Source of the DNA: Hymenobacter yonginensis
GTDB lineage: Bacteria; Bacteroidota; Bacteroidia; Cytophagales; Hymenobacteraceae
Direction of reading: 5' to 3'
DNA length: 64,000 nucleotides
NCBI RefSeq assembly: GCF_027625995.1
Contig: NZ_CP115396.1
Coordinates: 1,054,001-1,118,000, forward strand
Below, one piece after another: positions 48,677 through 55,880 of the stretch (position 1 is the stretch's first letter; every line of letters starts with the position of its first letter). A model generated the notes under the pieces. That model was not told the origin of the DNA. It saw only the letters and a list, made by a program, of their open reading frames with translations, and did not search any database. The position numbers and the translations under genes were made by a program.

Positions 48677-49447
48677 ATGAACTATCGCCGTTTTCTTGTG
48701 TTGCCGCTGCTGCTGGCCGGCCTGCAGCTAAGTGCTTCCGCTCAGATATTCACGCTCCCGAAAATCGGGAACATCAAGCTGCCGCTGCCCACCAGAGGCA
48801 CGGGCACCACTACGCGCACCACTGGTAGCACCGGCGGCCTCACCAACACCGAAGCCGCCAACGGCCTGAAGGAAGCCCTGGTGCAGGGCATCAGCAAAGG
48901 CACCGATCAGGCCTCCCAAACCGACGGCTTCTACCTCAATAAGTTAATCCGGATTCCGTTTCCGCCCGACGCCCAGCGCGTGGCCAATACGCTGCGCACC
49001 ATTGGGCTGGGCAGCCAGGTGGATAAGTTTGAGCTGTCGTTGAACCGCGGGGCCGAGGATGCCGCCAAAAGCGCCAAGCCCATCTTCCTGGCGGCCATCA
49101 AAAGCCTCACGTTTTCCGACGTGTGGAATATCCTGACCGGCGAGAAAAACGCGGCCACGCAGTACCTGCAGCGCACCACCAGCGCGCAGCTCAGCAACGC
49201 CTTCAAACCCATCATTCAGCAGAGCCTGAGCAAAGTTGGCGCTACCCGCTACTACACCGACCTCACCACCCGCTACAACCAGATTCCGCTGGTGAAGCCC
49301 GTCCAAACCGACCTCAACCAGTACGCCACCGACCGCGCCATCGGCGGCCTGTTCACGCTGGTAGCGCAGGAAGAAGCCAACATCCGCGAAAACCCGGTGG
49401 CCCGCACCACCGAGCTGCTGCGCCGCGTGTTCGGCCGCAAAAGCTGA
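48677..49447 (+). CDS. DUF4197 exported protein, second copy
   Basis: A 256-residue paralogue of the preceding protein, with signal peptide MNYRRFLVLPLLLAGLQLSASAQ and a short Gly/Thr-rich linker in place of the KKTT tract. The DUF4197 domain is aligned throughout: GLKEALVQGISKG, TDGFYLNKLIRIPFPPDAQ, FELSLNRGAEDAAKSAKPIF, TRYNQIPLVKP, GLFTLVAQEEANIRENP, LLRRVFGRKS. Function unknown. The start ATG overlaps the terminator hairpin, which could couple or limit expression. Its stop is followed by a GTAGCATAGGCTTCAGCCTG word and terminator. Confidence 0.9.
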   Translation: MNYRRFLVLPLLLAGLQLSASAQIFTLPKIGNIKLPLPTRGTGTTTRTTGSTGGLTNTEAANGLKEALVQGISKGTDQASQTDGFYLNKLIRIPFPPDAQRVANTLRTIGLGSQVDKFELSLNRGAEDAAKSAKPIFLAAIKSLTFSDVWNILTGEKNAATQYLQRTTSAQLSNAFKPIIQQSLSKVGATRYYTDLTTRYNQIPLVKPVQTDLNQYATDRAIGGLFTLVAQEEANIRENPVARTTELLRRVFGRKS

Positions 49448-49563
49448 GCTGTAGCATAGGCTTCAGCCTGTGCCGGGCCCGATTACGAGTGCAAACAAAA
49501 GGAGCCCGTACGTAGCGTACGGGCTCCTTTTGCATGTGGGCACAGGCTGAAGCCTATACTACC
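49448..49563. repeat. Stop-to-stop inverted-repeat element, GGCTTCAGCC family
   Basis: Outer arms at 49448-49474 (GTAGCATAGGCTTCAGCCTG) and 49539-49562 run between two convergent stop codons. The centre carries a terminator, AAAAGGAGCCCGTAC with its complement (49497-49531). Confidence 0.85.
49497..49531. terminator. Bidirectional terminator inside the repeat
   Basis: AAAAGGAGCCCGTACG pairs with CGTACGGGCTCCTTTT around a short loop. A/T flanks let it serve both convergent genes. Confidence 0.88.
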
Positions 49564-49926
49564 TTAATAGTCGTCGTAGTCGGAGTTGCGGCCGCTGTTG
49601 CGGGAGCTGCCGGAGCTGCCGTACTCGTCGCCGCCGTCGGAGTAGTCATCCTCGTCGAGGTCGTCTAGGCTGGTGAATTTGGTGTCGTTCTCCGAATCTT
49701 CGGAAGTGTCGGCCAGCTCAAACTCGTCTTCGCTCATGTTGGCCAGGTCCAGGGCCTCGTCGTGCGAGGAGCCGGTGTCGCGCCACATCAGGTAGTCGGC
49801 GTATTTGGCCGACAGTTGGTCTTCGGAAGTCCCGCGGGTTTTGCTGCCGCCGGTTTTGGCAAAATTATCCAGCTCGTCATCATCGCCGAGCAGGTCGTCA
49901 TCGTCGAAGTCGTCGTATTGTCTCAT
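49564..49926 (-). CDS. Small highly acidic protein, unknown
   Basis: A 120-residue protein starting MRQYDDFDDDDLLGDDDELDN. Asp and Glu dominate, and the last 30 residues are Ser/Gly/Asn/Asp-rich (YGSSGSSRNSGRNSDYDDY). A short helical part in the middle (LSAKYADYLMWRDTGSSHDEALDLANMSEDEF) is the only stretch likely to fold. It is probably cytoplasmic and partly disordered, a possible interaction or chaperone-like protein, but no family is recognised. The start at 49926 is the natural one; the longer frame upstream overlaps non-coding sequence. Confidence 0.68.
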   Translation of the reverse strand: MRQYDDFDDDDLLGDDDELDNFAKTGGSKTRGTSEDQLSAKYADYLMWRDTGSSHDEALDLANMSEDEFELADTSEDSENDTKFTSLDDLDEDDYSDGGDEYGSSGSSRNSGRNSDYDDY

Positions 49927-50100
49927 GGCCTTGGTCAGGAGAGGGAAGAAAATGGAAAAGTAAACGAGGCTAACACGGTGGTTTCCGGGGCGAAGATACG
50001 ACGCAGGCAGTTTTTGGGGGCAGTTACATCCGCTTTTTGTGACACTGCCGCGCACAACATGCGCTGGCCCGGCAAGGGTTGCCGGCATTGAGGGTGTGAT

Positions 50101-50733
50101 TTAGCGGGCCGCCTGTGCCCCGAAATCCGTAATGAGCAGCTGCTCGGTGCAGAAGCTGTATTCCTCGGGCACGTTGGACGAAACCAGCACCGTGCGGCCC
50201 GCGAGAGTGGCCTGCACGTGCTCCAGATACCAGGCCACGCCGGCGCGGTCGAGGTTGGTGGTGGGCTCGTCGAGCAGGAGCAAGGGCGTGTCGGCGTAGA
50301 GGGCCAGGGCCAGCTTGAGGCGCTGCTTCATGCCCGAGGAAAAGTCGCGCACCAGTTTGTGGCTGGACTTTTCGAGGTACATCAGCTCGATGAGCTGCTT
50401 TGGGGTGAGGCCCGGGCGTAGCGGCTTGAAGCGGGTATGAAACTGCAGTAGCTCCAGCAGCGTCAGCTCCTCAACCAACTCCAGATACGGCGCGGCGTAG
50501 GCCAGCAGCGGCGGCAGCTCTTCTACCGGCACCGGGCGGCCTTGTTGGCTGTAGCTAAGCGTGCCGGCCGTGGGCAGCAGCTGACCCGAAAGCGTGTTAA
50601 GCAGTGTGCTTTTGCCCGCGCCGTTGGGCCCCAGCACCGCCGTGGCCGTGCCCGGCCGGAAGGTGTGCGTCAGGTTCCGGAAAATCCATTCGCGGGCGTA
50701 GCGCTTGCTGAGTGCGGTTGCTTCAATCTGCAC
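50101..50733 (-). CDS. ABC transporter ATP-binding protein
   Basis: A 210-residue ATPase with Walker A GPNGAGKST (35-43), signature FSSGMKQRLKLALALYAD and Walker B LLLLDEPTTNLD. The CcmA-like order and size suggest a simple exporter subunit. Its start overlaps the end of lpxA by 11 bases, so it is co-translated with the lipid A genes. No membrane permease gene is next to it. It may power export of a lipid A-related or other compound with a permease encoded elsewhere. Confidence 0.88.
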   Translation of the reverse strand: MQIEATALSKRYAREWIFRNLTHTFRPGTATAVLGPNGAGKSTLLNTLSGQLLPTAGTLSYSQQGRPVPVEELPPLLAYAAPYLELVEELTLLELLQFHTRFKPLRPGLTPKQLIELMYLEKSSHKLVRDFSSGMKQRLKLALALYADTPLLLLDEPTTNLDRAGVAWYLEHVQATLAGRTVLVSSNVPEEYSFCTEQLLITDFGAQAAR

Positions 50734-51520
50734 CGTTGCCGCCGCGCGAGTAGCCCTTGATAATGCCGCGGCCCGAGTTGCGCACGAAGTTCACCACCTC
50801 GTCGCGCTCCGGTGAAGGGGCCAGCTCCAGCTCGATTTTGTCGAGGGCGTCGTTGTTGTTCATGCCGCCCAAGAACAGGAGGCGGTAGAGCTGCTGAATC
50901 TCGGAAATCTTCTGGTCGGAGTAGCCGCGGCGGCGCAGCCCGATGCTGTTGATGCCGGCGTACGTCAGTGGCTCGCGGCCGGCCTTCACGAACGGCGGCA
51001 CATCCTTGCGCACCAAGGAGCCGCCCGACACCATAGCGTGCTGCCCGATTTTCACGAACTGATGCACGGCCGAGGTGCCGCCCACAATGGCGTGGTCGCC
51101 AATTTCGACGTGGCCGGCCAGTTGCACGCCGTTGGCCAGCACGCAGTTGTCGCCGATCAGGCAGTCGTGCGCCACGTGCACGTAGGCCATCAGCAGGCAG
51201 TTGCTGCCCACCACCGTCCGGAGCCGGTCCACGGTACCGCGGTTCACGGTCACGCACTCCCGGATAACAGTGTTGTCGCCGATGTGGACCGTGGTTTTCT
51301 CGCCCGCAAACTTCAGGTCCTGGGGCATGGCGGCAATCACCGCGCCCGGGAAAATCTTGCAGTTGCGGCCAATGCGGGCCCCCGCCATAATCGTGACGTT
51401 GGGCCCAATCCAGGTGCCTTCCCCGATTTCCACGTCCTTGTCAATGGTCGTGAAAGGTTCCACTACCACATTCTGTGCGATTTTGGCCTCCGGGTGGATA
51501 TAGGCGAGCGGCTGGTTCAT
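50723..51520 (-). CDS. lpxA: UDP-GlcNAc O-acyltransferase LpxA
   Basis: A 265-residue enzyme that starts lipid A synthesis by adding a 3-hydroxyacyl chain to UDP-GlcNAc. The left-handed beta-helix shows hexapeptide repeats (IHPEAKIAQNVVVEPFTTIDKDVEIGEGTWIGPNVTI), with the catalytic His region AYVHVAHDCLIGDN, and GINSIGLRRRGYS near the end, typical of LpxA. It follows lpxC/fabZ in the same direction across a repeat-filled gap of 111 bases, and overlaps the ABC ATPase gene. Confidence 0.95.
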   Translation of the reverse strand: MNQPLAYIHPEAKIAQNVVVEPFTTIDKDVEIGEGTWIGPNVTIMAGARIGRNCKIFPGAVIAAMPQDLKFAGEKTTVHIGDNTVIRECVTVNRGTVDRLRTVVGSNCLLMAYVHVAHDCLIGDNCVLANGVQLAGHVEIGDHAIVGGTSAVHQFVKIGQHAMVSGGSLVRKDVPPFVKAGREPLTYAGINSIGLRRRGYSDQKISEIQQLYRLLFLGGMNNNDALDKIELELAPSPERDEVVNFVRNSGRGIIKGYSRGGNGAD

Positions 51521-51631
51521 TCGTTGGTTAATTAGTAATTAAGAATTAATAATTAAGAATGCCTCAACGCTGCAGAATGCGAATGTCGTATGAGAATTAT
51601 TCATTCTTAACTACTAATTACTAATTCAAGA
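51521..51631. repeat. Inverted-repeat element, TTAATTAGTAATT family, inside the lpx cluster
   Basis: AT-rich arms GGTTAATTAGTAATTAAGAA and CTTAACTACTAATTACTAAT fill the gap from the lpxA start codon to the stop codon of lpxC/fabZ. It is a sister of 29813-29919. Confidence 0.8.
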
Positions 51632-53026
51632 TTACACTTCCTTACGGACGATGCTGGCCGACATTTCGGCTTCCATCACCACTTTGCCATTCACGAAGGC
51701 CTGGCCTTTCATTTTGGCGATGCCCCGCTTGATAGGGGCCAGCAGCTGGCAACGGAAAATGAGGGTGTCGCCGGGCACTACTTTGCGGCGGAACCGGCAG
51801 TTTTCGATGCCCATGAAGTATGTCCAGTAGTTTTCCGGGTCGGGCACCGTGTTGAGCACCAGAATACCGCCGGTCTGGGCCATGGCCTCAATCTGGAGCA
51901 CGCCGGGCATCACCGGGTTGCCGGGGAAGTGGCCCTGGAAAAACGGCTCGTTCATCGTCACGTTCTTCACGCCCGTCACGGTGGTGGCGTCGAGATGAAT
52001 GATCTTGTCGAGTAGCAGGAAAGGGTAGCGGTGGGGCAGCGTGGCGGCAATCTGCGTCACGTCCATCACCGGCGGGCGGCTGGGGTCGTAGCTGGGAATC
52101 GGCGACGAATCGGCCTCCAGCATCTTTTTCTTGATCTTCTTGGCGAATGCCACGTTGGCGGCGTGGCCGGGGCGGGCCGCCAGAATCTGGCCTTTCAGCG
52201 GGCGGCCTACCAGCGCCAGGTCGCCGACCATGTCGAGCAGTTTGTGGCGGGCGGGCTCGTTTTTGTGGCGCAGGTCCACGTTGTTGAGGATACCTTCCTT
52301 CTTCACGGCGACTTTGGGCTTGCCCAGCATGGTGGCCAACTCGCTGAGCTCGTCTTCGCTCACCACCCGGTCAACCACCACAATGGCGTTGCTCAGGTCG
52401 CCGCCCCGAATCAGGTTTTGCTTGTAGAGCGCCTCCAGCTCGTGTAGGAAGCAGAACGTGCGGGAGCTGGCAATATCGGCCTTGAAGTGGCTGATATCGG
52501 TGAGGGAGGCGTGCTGCGAGCCCAGCACTGGCGAGTTGTAGTCGACCATCACCGTGAGGCGGTAGTCGTTGAGGGGCAGGGCGGCGATTTCTACGCCGCG
52601 GGCGTTGTCGAGGAAGCGGATTTCCTCGGGAATCTCGAAGTAGTTGCGCAGTGCGTTCTGCTCTTCGAGGCCGGCTTGCTCCAGCGCTTCAATAAACTCG
52701 TGGCTGCTGCCATCCATGATGGGTGGCTCGGGGCCGTCGAGCTGAATCAGCACGTTGTCGATTTGCAGGCCGACGAGGGCGGCCAGCGTGTGCTCCACGG
52801 TATTGACGCGGGCGCCGTTCTGCTCGATGGTGGTGCCGCGCGAGAGGTCTACTACGTTGTCCACGTCGGCATCCACTATGGGCTGGCCGGGCAAATCCAC
52901 TCGCTGAAACTTGTAGCCGTGGCCTACCGGGGCCGGGCAAAACGTCATGGTGGCCTGTACGCCGGTGTGCAGGCCGATGCCGCTCACCGTGACGGGCGCC
53001 TTAATGGTATGTTGCTTGTCGTTCAT
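51632..53026 (-). CDS. lpxC/fabZ: LpxC-FabZ fusion enzyme
   Basis: A 464-residue bifunctional protein typical of Bacteroidota. The first about 310 residues are UDP-3-O-acyl-N-acetylglucosamine deacetylase: TVSGIGLHTG, the zinc-site VEHTLAALVGLQIDNVLIQLDGPEPPIMDGSSHEF and a second zinc-site HKLLDMVGDLALVG. The rest is FabZ, 3-hydroxyacyl-ACP dehydratase, with LPHRYPFLLLDKI and the catalytic His in FFQGHFPGNPVMPGVLQIEAMAQ. It removes the N-acetyl group in lipid A synthesis and dehydrates fatty-acid intermediates. A -7 box at 53127-53134 lies 101 bases upstream and overlaps the stop codon of lpxD. Confidence 0.97.
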   Translation of the reverse strand: MNDKQHTIKAPVTVSGIGLHTGVQATMTFCPAPVGHGYKFQRVDLPGQPIVDADVDNVVDLSRGTTIEQNGARVNTVEHTLAALVGLQIDNVLIQLDGPEPPIMDGSSHEFIEALEQAGLEEQNALRNYFEIPEEIRFLDNARGVEIAALPLNDYRLTVMVDYNSPVLGSQHASLTDISHFKADIASSRTFCFLHELEALYKQNLIRGGDLSNAIVVVDRVVSEDELSELATMLGKPKVAVKKEGILNNVDLRHKNEPARHKLLDMVGDLALVGRPLKGQILAARPGHAANVAFAKKIKKKMLEADSSPIPSYDPSRPPVMDVTQIAATLPHRYPFLLLDKIIHLDATTVTGVKNVTMNEPFFQGHFPGNPVMPGVLQIEAMAQTGGILVLNTVPDPENYWTYFMGIENCRFRRKVVPGDTLIFRCQLLAPIKRGIAKMKGQAFVNGKVVMEAEMSASIVRKEV

Positions 53027-53117
53027 CAGGTCGTTGTCAGTTGTCAGCGGCTGGCCGTCAGTGGAGCGGGCTGAAAAGACAACCGTCTGACAACTGACAA
53101 CTGGGAACTGACAACTA
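53027..53117. repeat. Inverted-repeat element, GTCAGTTGTCAG family
   Basis: Arms TCGTTGTCAGTTGTCAGCGG and GTCTGACAACTGACAACTGG fill the lpxC leader from its start codon to the -7 box. No other copy of this family is in the window. Confidence 0.75.
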
Positions 53118-53126
53118 TTGGGGCTG

Positions 53127-53134
53127 CAAAGCTA
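53127..53134 (-). promoter_or_regulatory. -7 promoter box of lpxC/fabZ
   Basis: The minus strand reads TAGCTTTG (TAnnTTTG). Its first three bases are the TAG stop codon of lpxD. Confidence 0.55.
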
Positions 53135-54172
53135 GGACTTTTCCGGCGGGTTTGCGCCGCGTTCCAGCTGGCTGATGCGCCGTTCCAGGTCGGGCAGGTG
53201 CCGGAAAACGGCGTTGGCCCGCAGACTGTCGCGCAGCGCGAAGGCCGGCGAGCCTTGCAGCAACACGCCTTCTTCCTTGATGGACTTGCCCACGCCCGAC
53301 TGCGCCGTCACGGTGGTGCGGTTGGCCAGCGTGAGGTGCCCGGCCAGGCCGGTTTGCCCAGCCAGCACGCAGAAGTCCCCGATTTTGGTGGAGCCCGAAA
53401 TGCCCGACTGGGCCGCTACCACCGTGTGGCGCCCGATTTCCACGTTGTGGGCAATCTGGACGAGGTTGTCGATTTTGGCGCCTTCCCGGATGAGGGTGGC
53501 GCCCATGGTGGCGCAGTCGATGGTGGCGTTGGCGCCGATGCTCACGTTGTCTTCCAGCACCACGTTGCCGATCTGCGGGATGGTGCGGTAGGAGCCGTCG
53601 GGCTGCGGGGCAAAGCCAAACCCATCGGAGCCCACCACGGCCCCGGCATGGATGGTGCAGCGCGCCCCGATAACGGTTTCGGCGTAGACTTTGGCCCCGG
53701 CGTACAAAATTGTGCCATCCCCGATTTTGCACCGGTCGCCGATGAACACGTGCGGGAAAATCACCACATCGTTGCCGATGGTGCAGTTCTCGCCGATGTA
53801 GGAAAACGCGGCCCGGTAGTGGTTGTCGCCGATGGTGGAGGAGGCGGCCATATAGGCGGGTTCCTCCACGCCGCGCTTGCCGGTGCGGGTGGCCTGCTGG
53901 TAGAATTCCAGCAGCGTGGTGAAGCTGGTATAGGGGTCGTCGACGCGGATGAGGGCCGTGGAAACGGGGTGCCGCAGCTCCAGCGTGCGGCTCACAATCA
54001 CGGCCGAGGCGCCCGTGGTGTAGAGGTGGTGCTCGTATTTGAGGTTGGAGAGGAAGGCCAGCGAACCGGCGCGCGCCTCTTCAATCTTGGCCAGGCGGTC
54101 TATCCGCTGGCTTGCGTCGCCCTCTACCGCGCCGCGCAACACTTCTGCTATCTGGCCTACCGTGAATTCCAT
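53132..54172 (-). CDS. lpxD: UDP-3-O-acylglucosamine N-acyltransferase LpxD
   Basis: A 346-residue enzyme that adds the second 3-hydroxyacyl chain in lipid A synthesis. It has the N-terminal uridine-binding domain (EFTVGQIAEVLRGAVEGDASQRI), and a beta-helix with hexapeptide repeats whose catalytic His sits near VQIAHNVEIGRHTVVAAQSGISGSTKIG. The C-terminal helix region ends RRISQLERGANPPEKS. A -7 box at 54180-54187 lies only 8 bases before the start codon, implying a leader of about one to three bases. The stop codon overlaps the lpxC -7 box. Confidence 0.96.
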   Translation of the reverse strand: MEFTVGQIAEVLRGAVEGDASQRIDRLAKIEEARAGSLAFLSNLKYEHHLYTTGASAVIVSRTLELRHPVSTALIRVDDPYTSFTTLLEFYQQATRTGKRGVEEPAYMAASSTIGDNHYRAAFSYIGENCTIGNDVVIFPHVFIGDRCKIGDGTILYAGAKVYAETVIGARCTIHAGAVVGSDGFGFAPQPDGSYRTIPQIGNVVLEDNVSIGANATIDCATMGATLIREGAKIDNLVQIAHNVEIGRHTVVAAQSGISGSTKIGDFCVLAGQTGLAGHLTLANRTTVTAQSGVGKSIKEEGVLLQGSPAFALRDSLRANAVFRHLPDLERRISQLERGANPPEKS

Positions 54173-54179
54173 AGGGGGG

Positions 54180-54187
54180 CAAAAGTA
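54180..54187 (-). promoter_or_regulatory. -7 promoter box of lpxD
   Basis: The minus strand reads TACTTTTG (TAnnTTTG), 8 bases before the ATG. With start about seven bases after the box, the lpxD mRNA would be nearly leaderless. Confidence 0.55.
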
Positions 54188-54297
54188 GATAAAAGTTGCG
54201 CTTAGTGCTTAGGGAGTAGGGCCTGGGGCCTGGGACTTGAGGCACCTGCTTGTATGCAGCAGAACAGCCTAAGCCCTAAGCCCCAATTCCTAAGCCC
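54188..54297. repeat. Inverted-repeat element, CTAAGCCC family
   Basis: Arms GTGCTTAGGGAGTAGGGCCT and CCTAAGCCCTAAGCCCCAAT lie between the lpxD -7 box and the stop codon of the HD gene. Sisters are at 17690-17862 and, as a coding tract, 3903-3945. Confidence 0.75.
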
Positions 54298-54301
54298 TGA
54301 T

Positions 54302-55531
54302 TTACAGAATCTCCTTGGGGTAGCAGATGTAGTGCTTTTCCACGCGCTGGCCCAGAGCTTTGATGTTGGGCAGGTCGGAGGCTTCGGCCACGTTCACCAC
54401 CCGGCCGCGCTTGGTGAGCACGTCGATGGTGTCCTGGCCTTCGGCGTCGTAGGCGTTGTTGCTGATGCGGCCCGCAATCATCAGTTGGGCGGCCTCGTCG
54501 GGCAGCAGGTTGAACCGCTCGGCAATCAACTCCACGATGCCCAGCTGGAACTCGGCCTCGAAGGGCGCAGTTTGGAGCGTGATTTTGAACAGCCGCCGGT
54601 CGAGTAGGCTTTGGGCTAGGAAGTTGAGCACCTTGTCGGGGTGGTCGGCCCAGAGCTTCACGGCGCTCCACACGTCGGTATCATCAAGACGAGTGAAGCG
54701 GCGCAGGATCTGGTCGTCGGCCTGGAACTCGGCCTGCGTGACGTTGCGCGACAGGAAGTAGTGTAGGTTGGGGGTGGCCGGCACGTCTACGCCGCTGCGC
54801 ACTAGGTCGCGGGCCCGCTGCATGATGCGAATCACCATCTGCTCGGCCGACGTGACGGTTTTGTGCAAGTACACCTGCCAGTACATCAGGCGGCGGCTTA
54901 CCAGGAAGTTCTCGATGCTGTACACCGCCTTTTCCTCCAGCACCAGCCGCTCGTCCACCACAGTCAGCATCTTGATGAGGCGGTCGGCGCCGGGGCGGCC
55001 TTCCTGCACGCCGGTATAGAACGAGTCGCGGTTGAGGTAGTCCAGCCGGTCCATGTCGAGCTGGCTGCTCACGAGCTGGTGAAAAAACGGCCGGTGATAG
55101 GTGCCCTGGAAGATGTCGATGGCCAGATCCAGCGCTCCGCCAAACTCGGCATTCAGCTTCTGCATCAGGTGCAAACTGATTTCTTCGTGGTGCACATCGT
55201 GGAAAATGCTGCGCTCCAACGCGTGCGACAATGGCCCGTGGCCGATGTCGTGCAGTAGAATGGCGGCCTGCGCGGCCTCGCCCTCGCGGGCCGTGATGGC
55301 CACGCCCTTGTCCTTGAGTGTGCGCAGCGCCAGCGACATCAGGTGCATGGCGCCCAGCGCGTGGTGGAAGCGCGTGTGCAGCGCCCCCGGGTACACAAAC
55401 ATCGTGAGGCCCAGCTGCTGGATGCGCCGCAGCCGCTGGAAATAGGAGTGCTCGATCAGGTCGAAAAGTAGCTCGGTAGGGATGGTAACGAAGCCGTAAA
55501 CCGGGTCGTTGAAGATTTTCTTTTTGTTCAT
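54302..55531 (-). CDS. HD-domain phosphohydrolase
   Basis: A 409-residue metal-dependent phosphohydrolase of the SAMHD1-like type. The metal-binding residues are His in HTRFHHALGAMHLM, HDIGHGPLSHALE (His-Asp pair) and the later Asp in QLDMDRLDYLNRDSFYTG. The first residues DPVYGFVTIP are typical. It could act on nucleotides, but its substrate is unknown. The gene precedes lpxD in many Bacteroidota, though the link to lipid A is not understood. It is transcribed toward lpxD and divergent from porX. Confidence 0.9.
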   Translation of the reverse strand: MNKKKIFNDPVYGFVTIPTELLFDLIEHSYFQRLRRIQQLGLTMFVYPGALHTRFHHALGAMHLMSLALRTLKDKGVAITAREGEAAQAAILLHDIGHGPLSHALERSIFHDVHHEEISLHLMQKLNAEFGGALDLAIDIFQGTYHRPFFHQLVSSQLDMDRLDYLNRDSFYTGVQEGRPGADRLIKMLTVVDERLVLEEKAVYSIENFLVSRRLMYWQVYLHKTVTSAEQMVIRIMQRARDLVRSGVDVPATPNLHYFLSRNVTQAEFQADDQILRRFTRLDDTDVWSAVKLWADHPDKVLNFLAQSLLDRRLFKITLQTAPFEAEFQLGIVELIAERFNLLPDEAAQLMIAGRISNNAYDAEGQDTIDVLTKRGRVVNVAEASDLPNIKALGQRVEKHYICYPKEIL

Positions 55532-55880
55532 GCAAAGGCACCGGGCCAGCCCGGAGAATCGTGGAACGGTGGTTGCTACGGCAGTTTGTCGGGCTGCGGG
55601 CTACTGCCGGCCGGCGGGTCGGCGGCCAGCCACTCGGGAACCTAACTCAACAATTTTCGGCTTCTTTACGACGCCAAAGCCGCAGAATATCTGCCGGGCG
55701 CAATTTTTTTAAAACCAAAAAGCAGGGATTGGGAGTAAAGCTACTTACGAAACTTCAGTTGCAACCTACGCCAGGTTTTTTGCTTCCTATGGGAGCAAAA
55801 ACCAGCGCGGGAAGTCCTCACAGAAGCTCGTGTAACGACGCGCCCGGCCCTTTGCCGGGTGGTACACCCCAAGACCCCCT
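55532..55880. other. Gene-free stretch between the HD gene and porX
   Basis: A 349-base divergent gap with no convincing gene. It holds a GGTTTTTTGCTTCC...GGGAGCAAAAACC hairpin at about 55774-55804 in the porX leader and an AT-rich run near 55705. I see no exact TAnnTTTG box for either gene. Confidence 0.6.
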
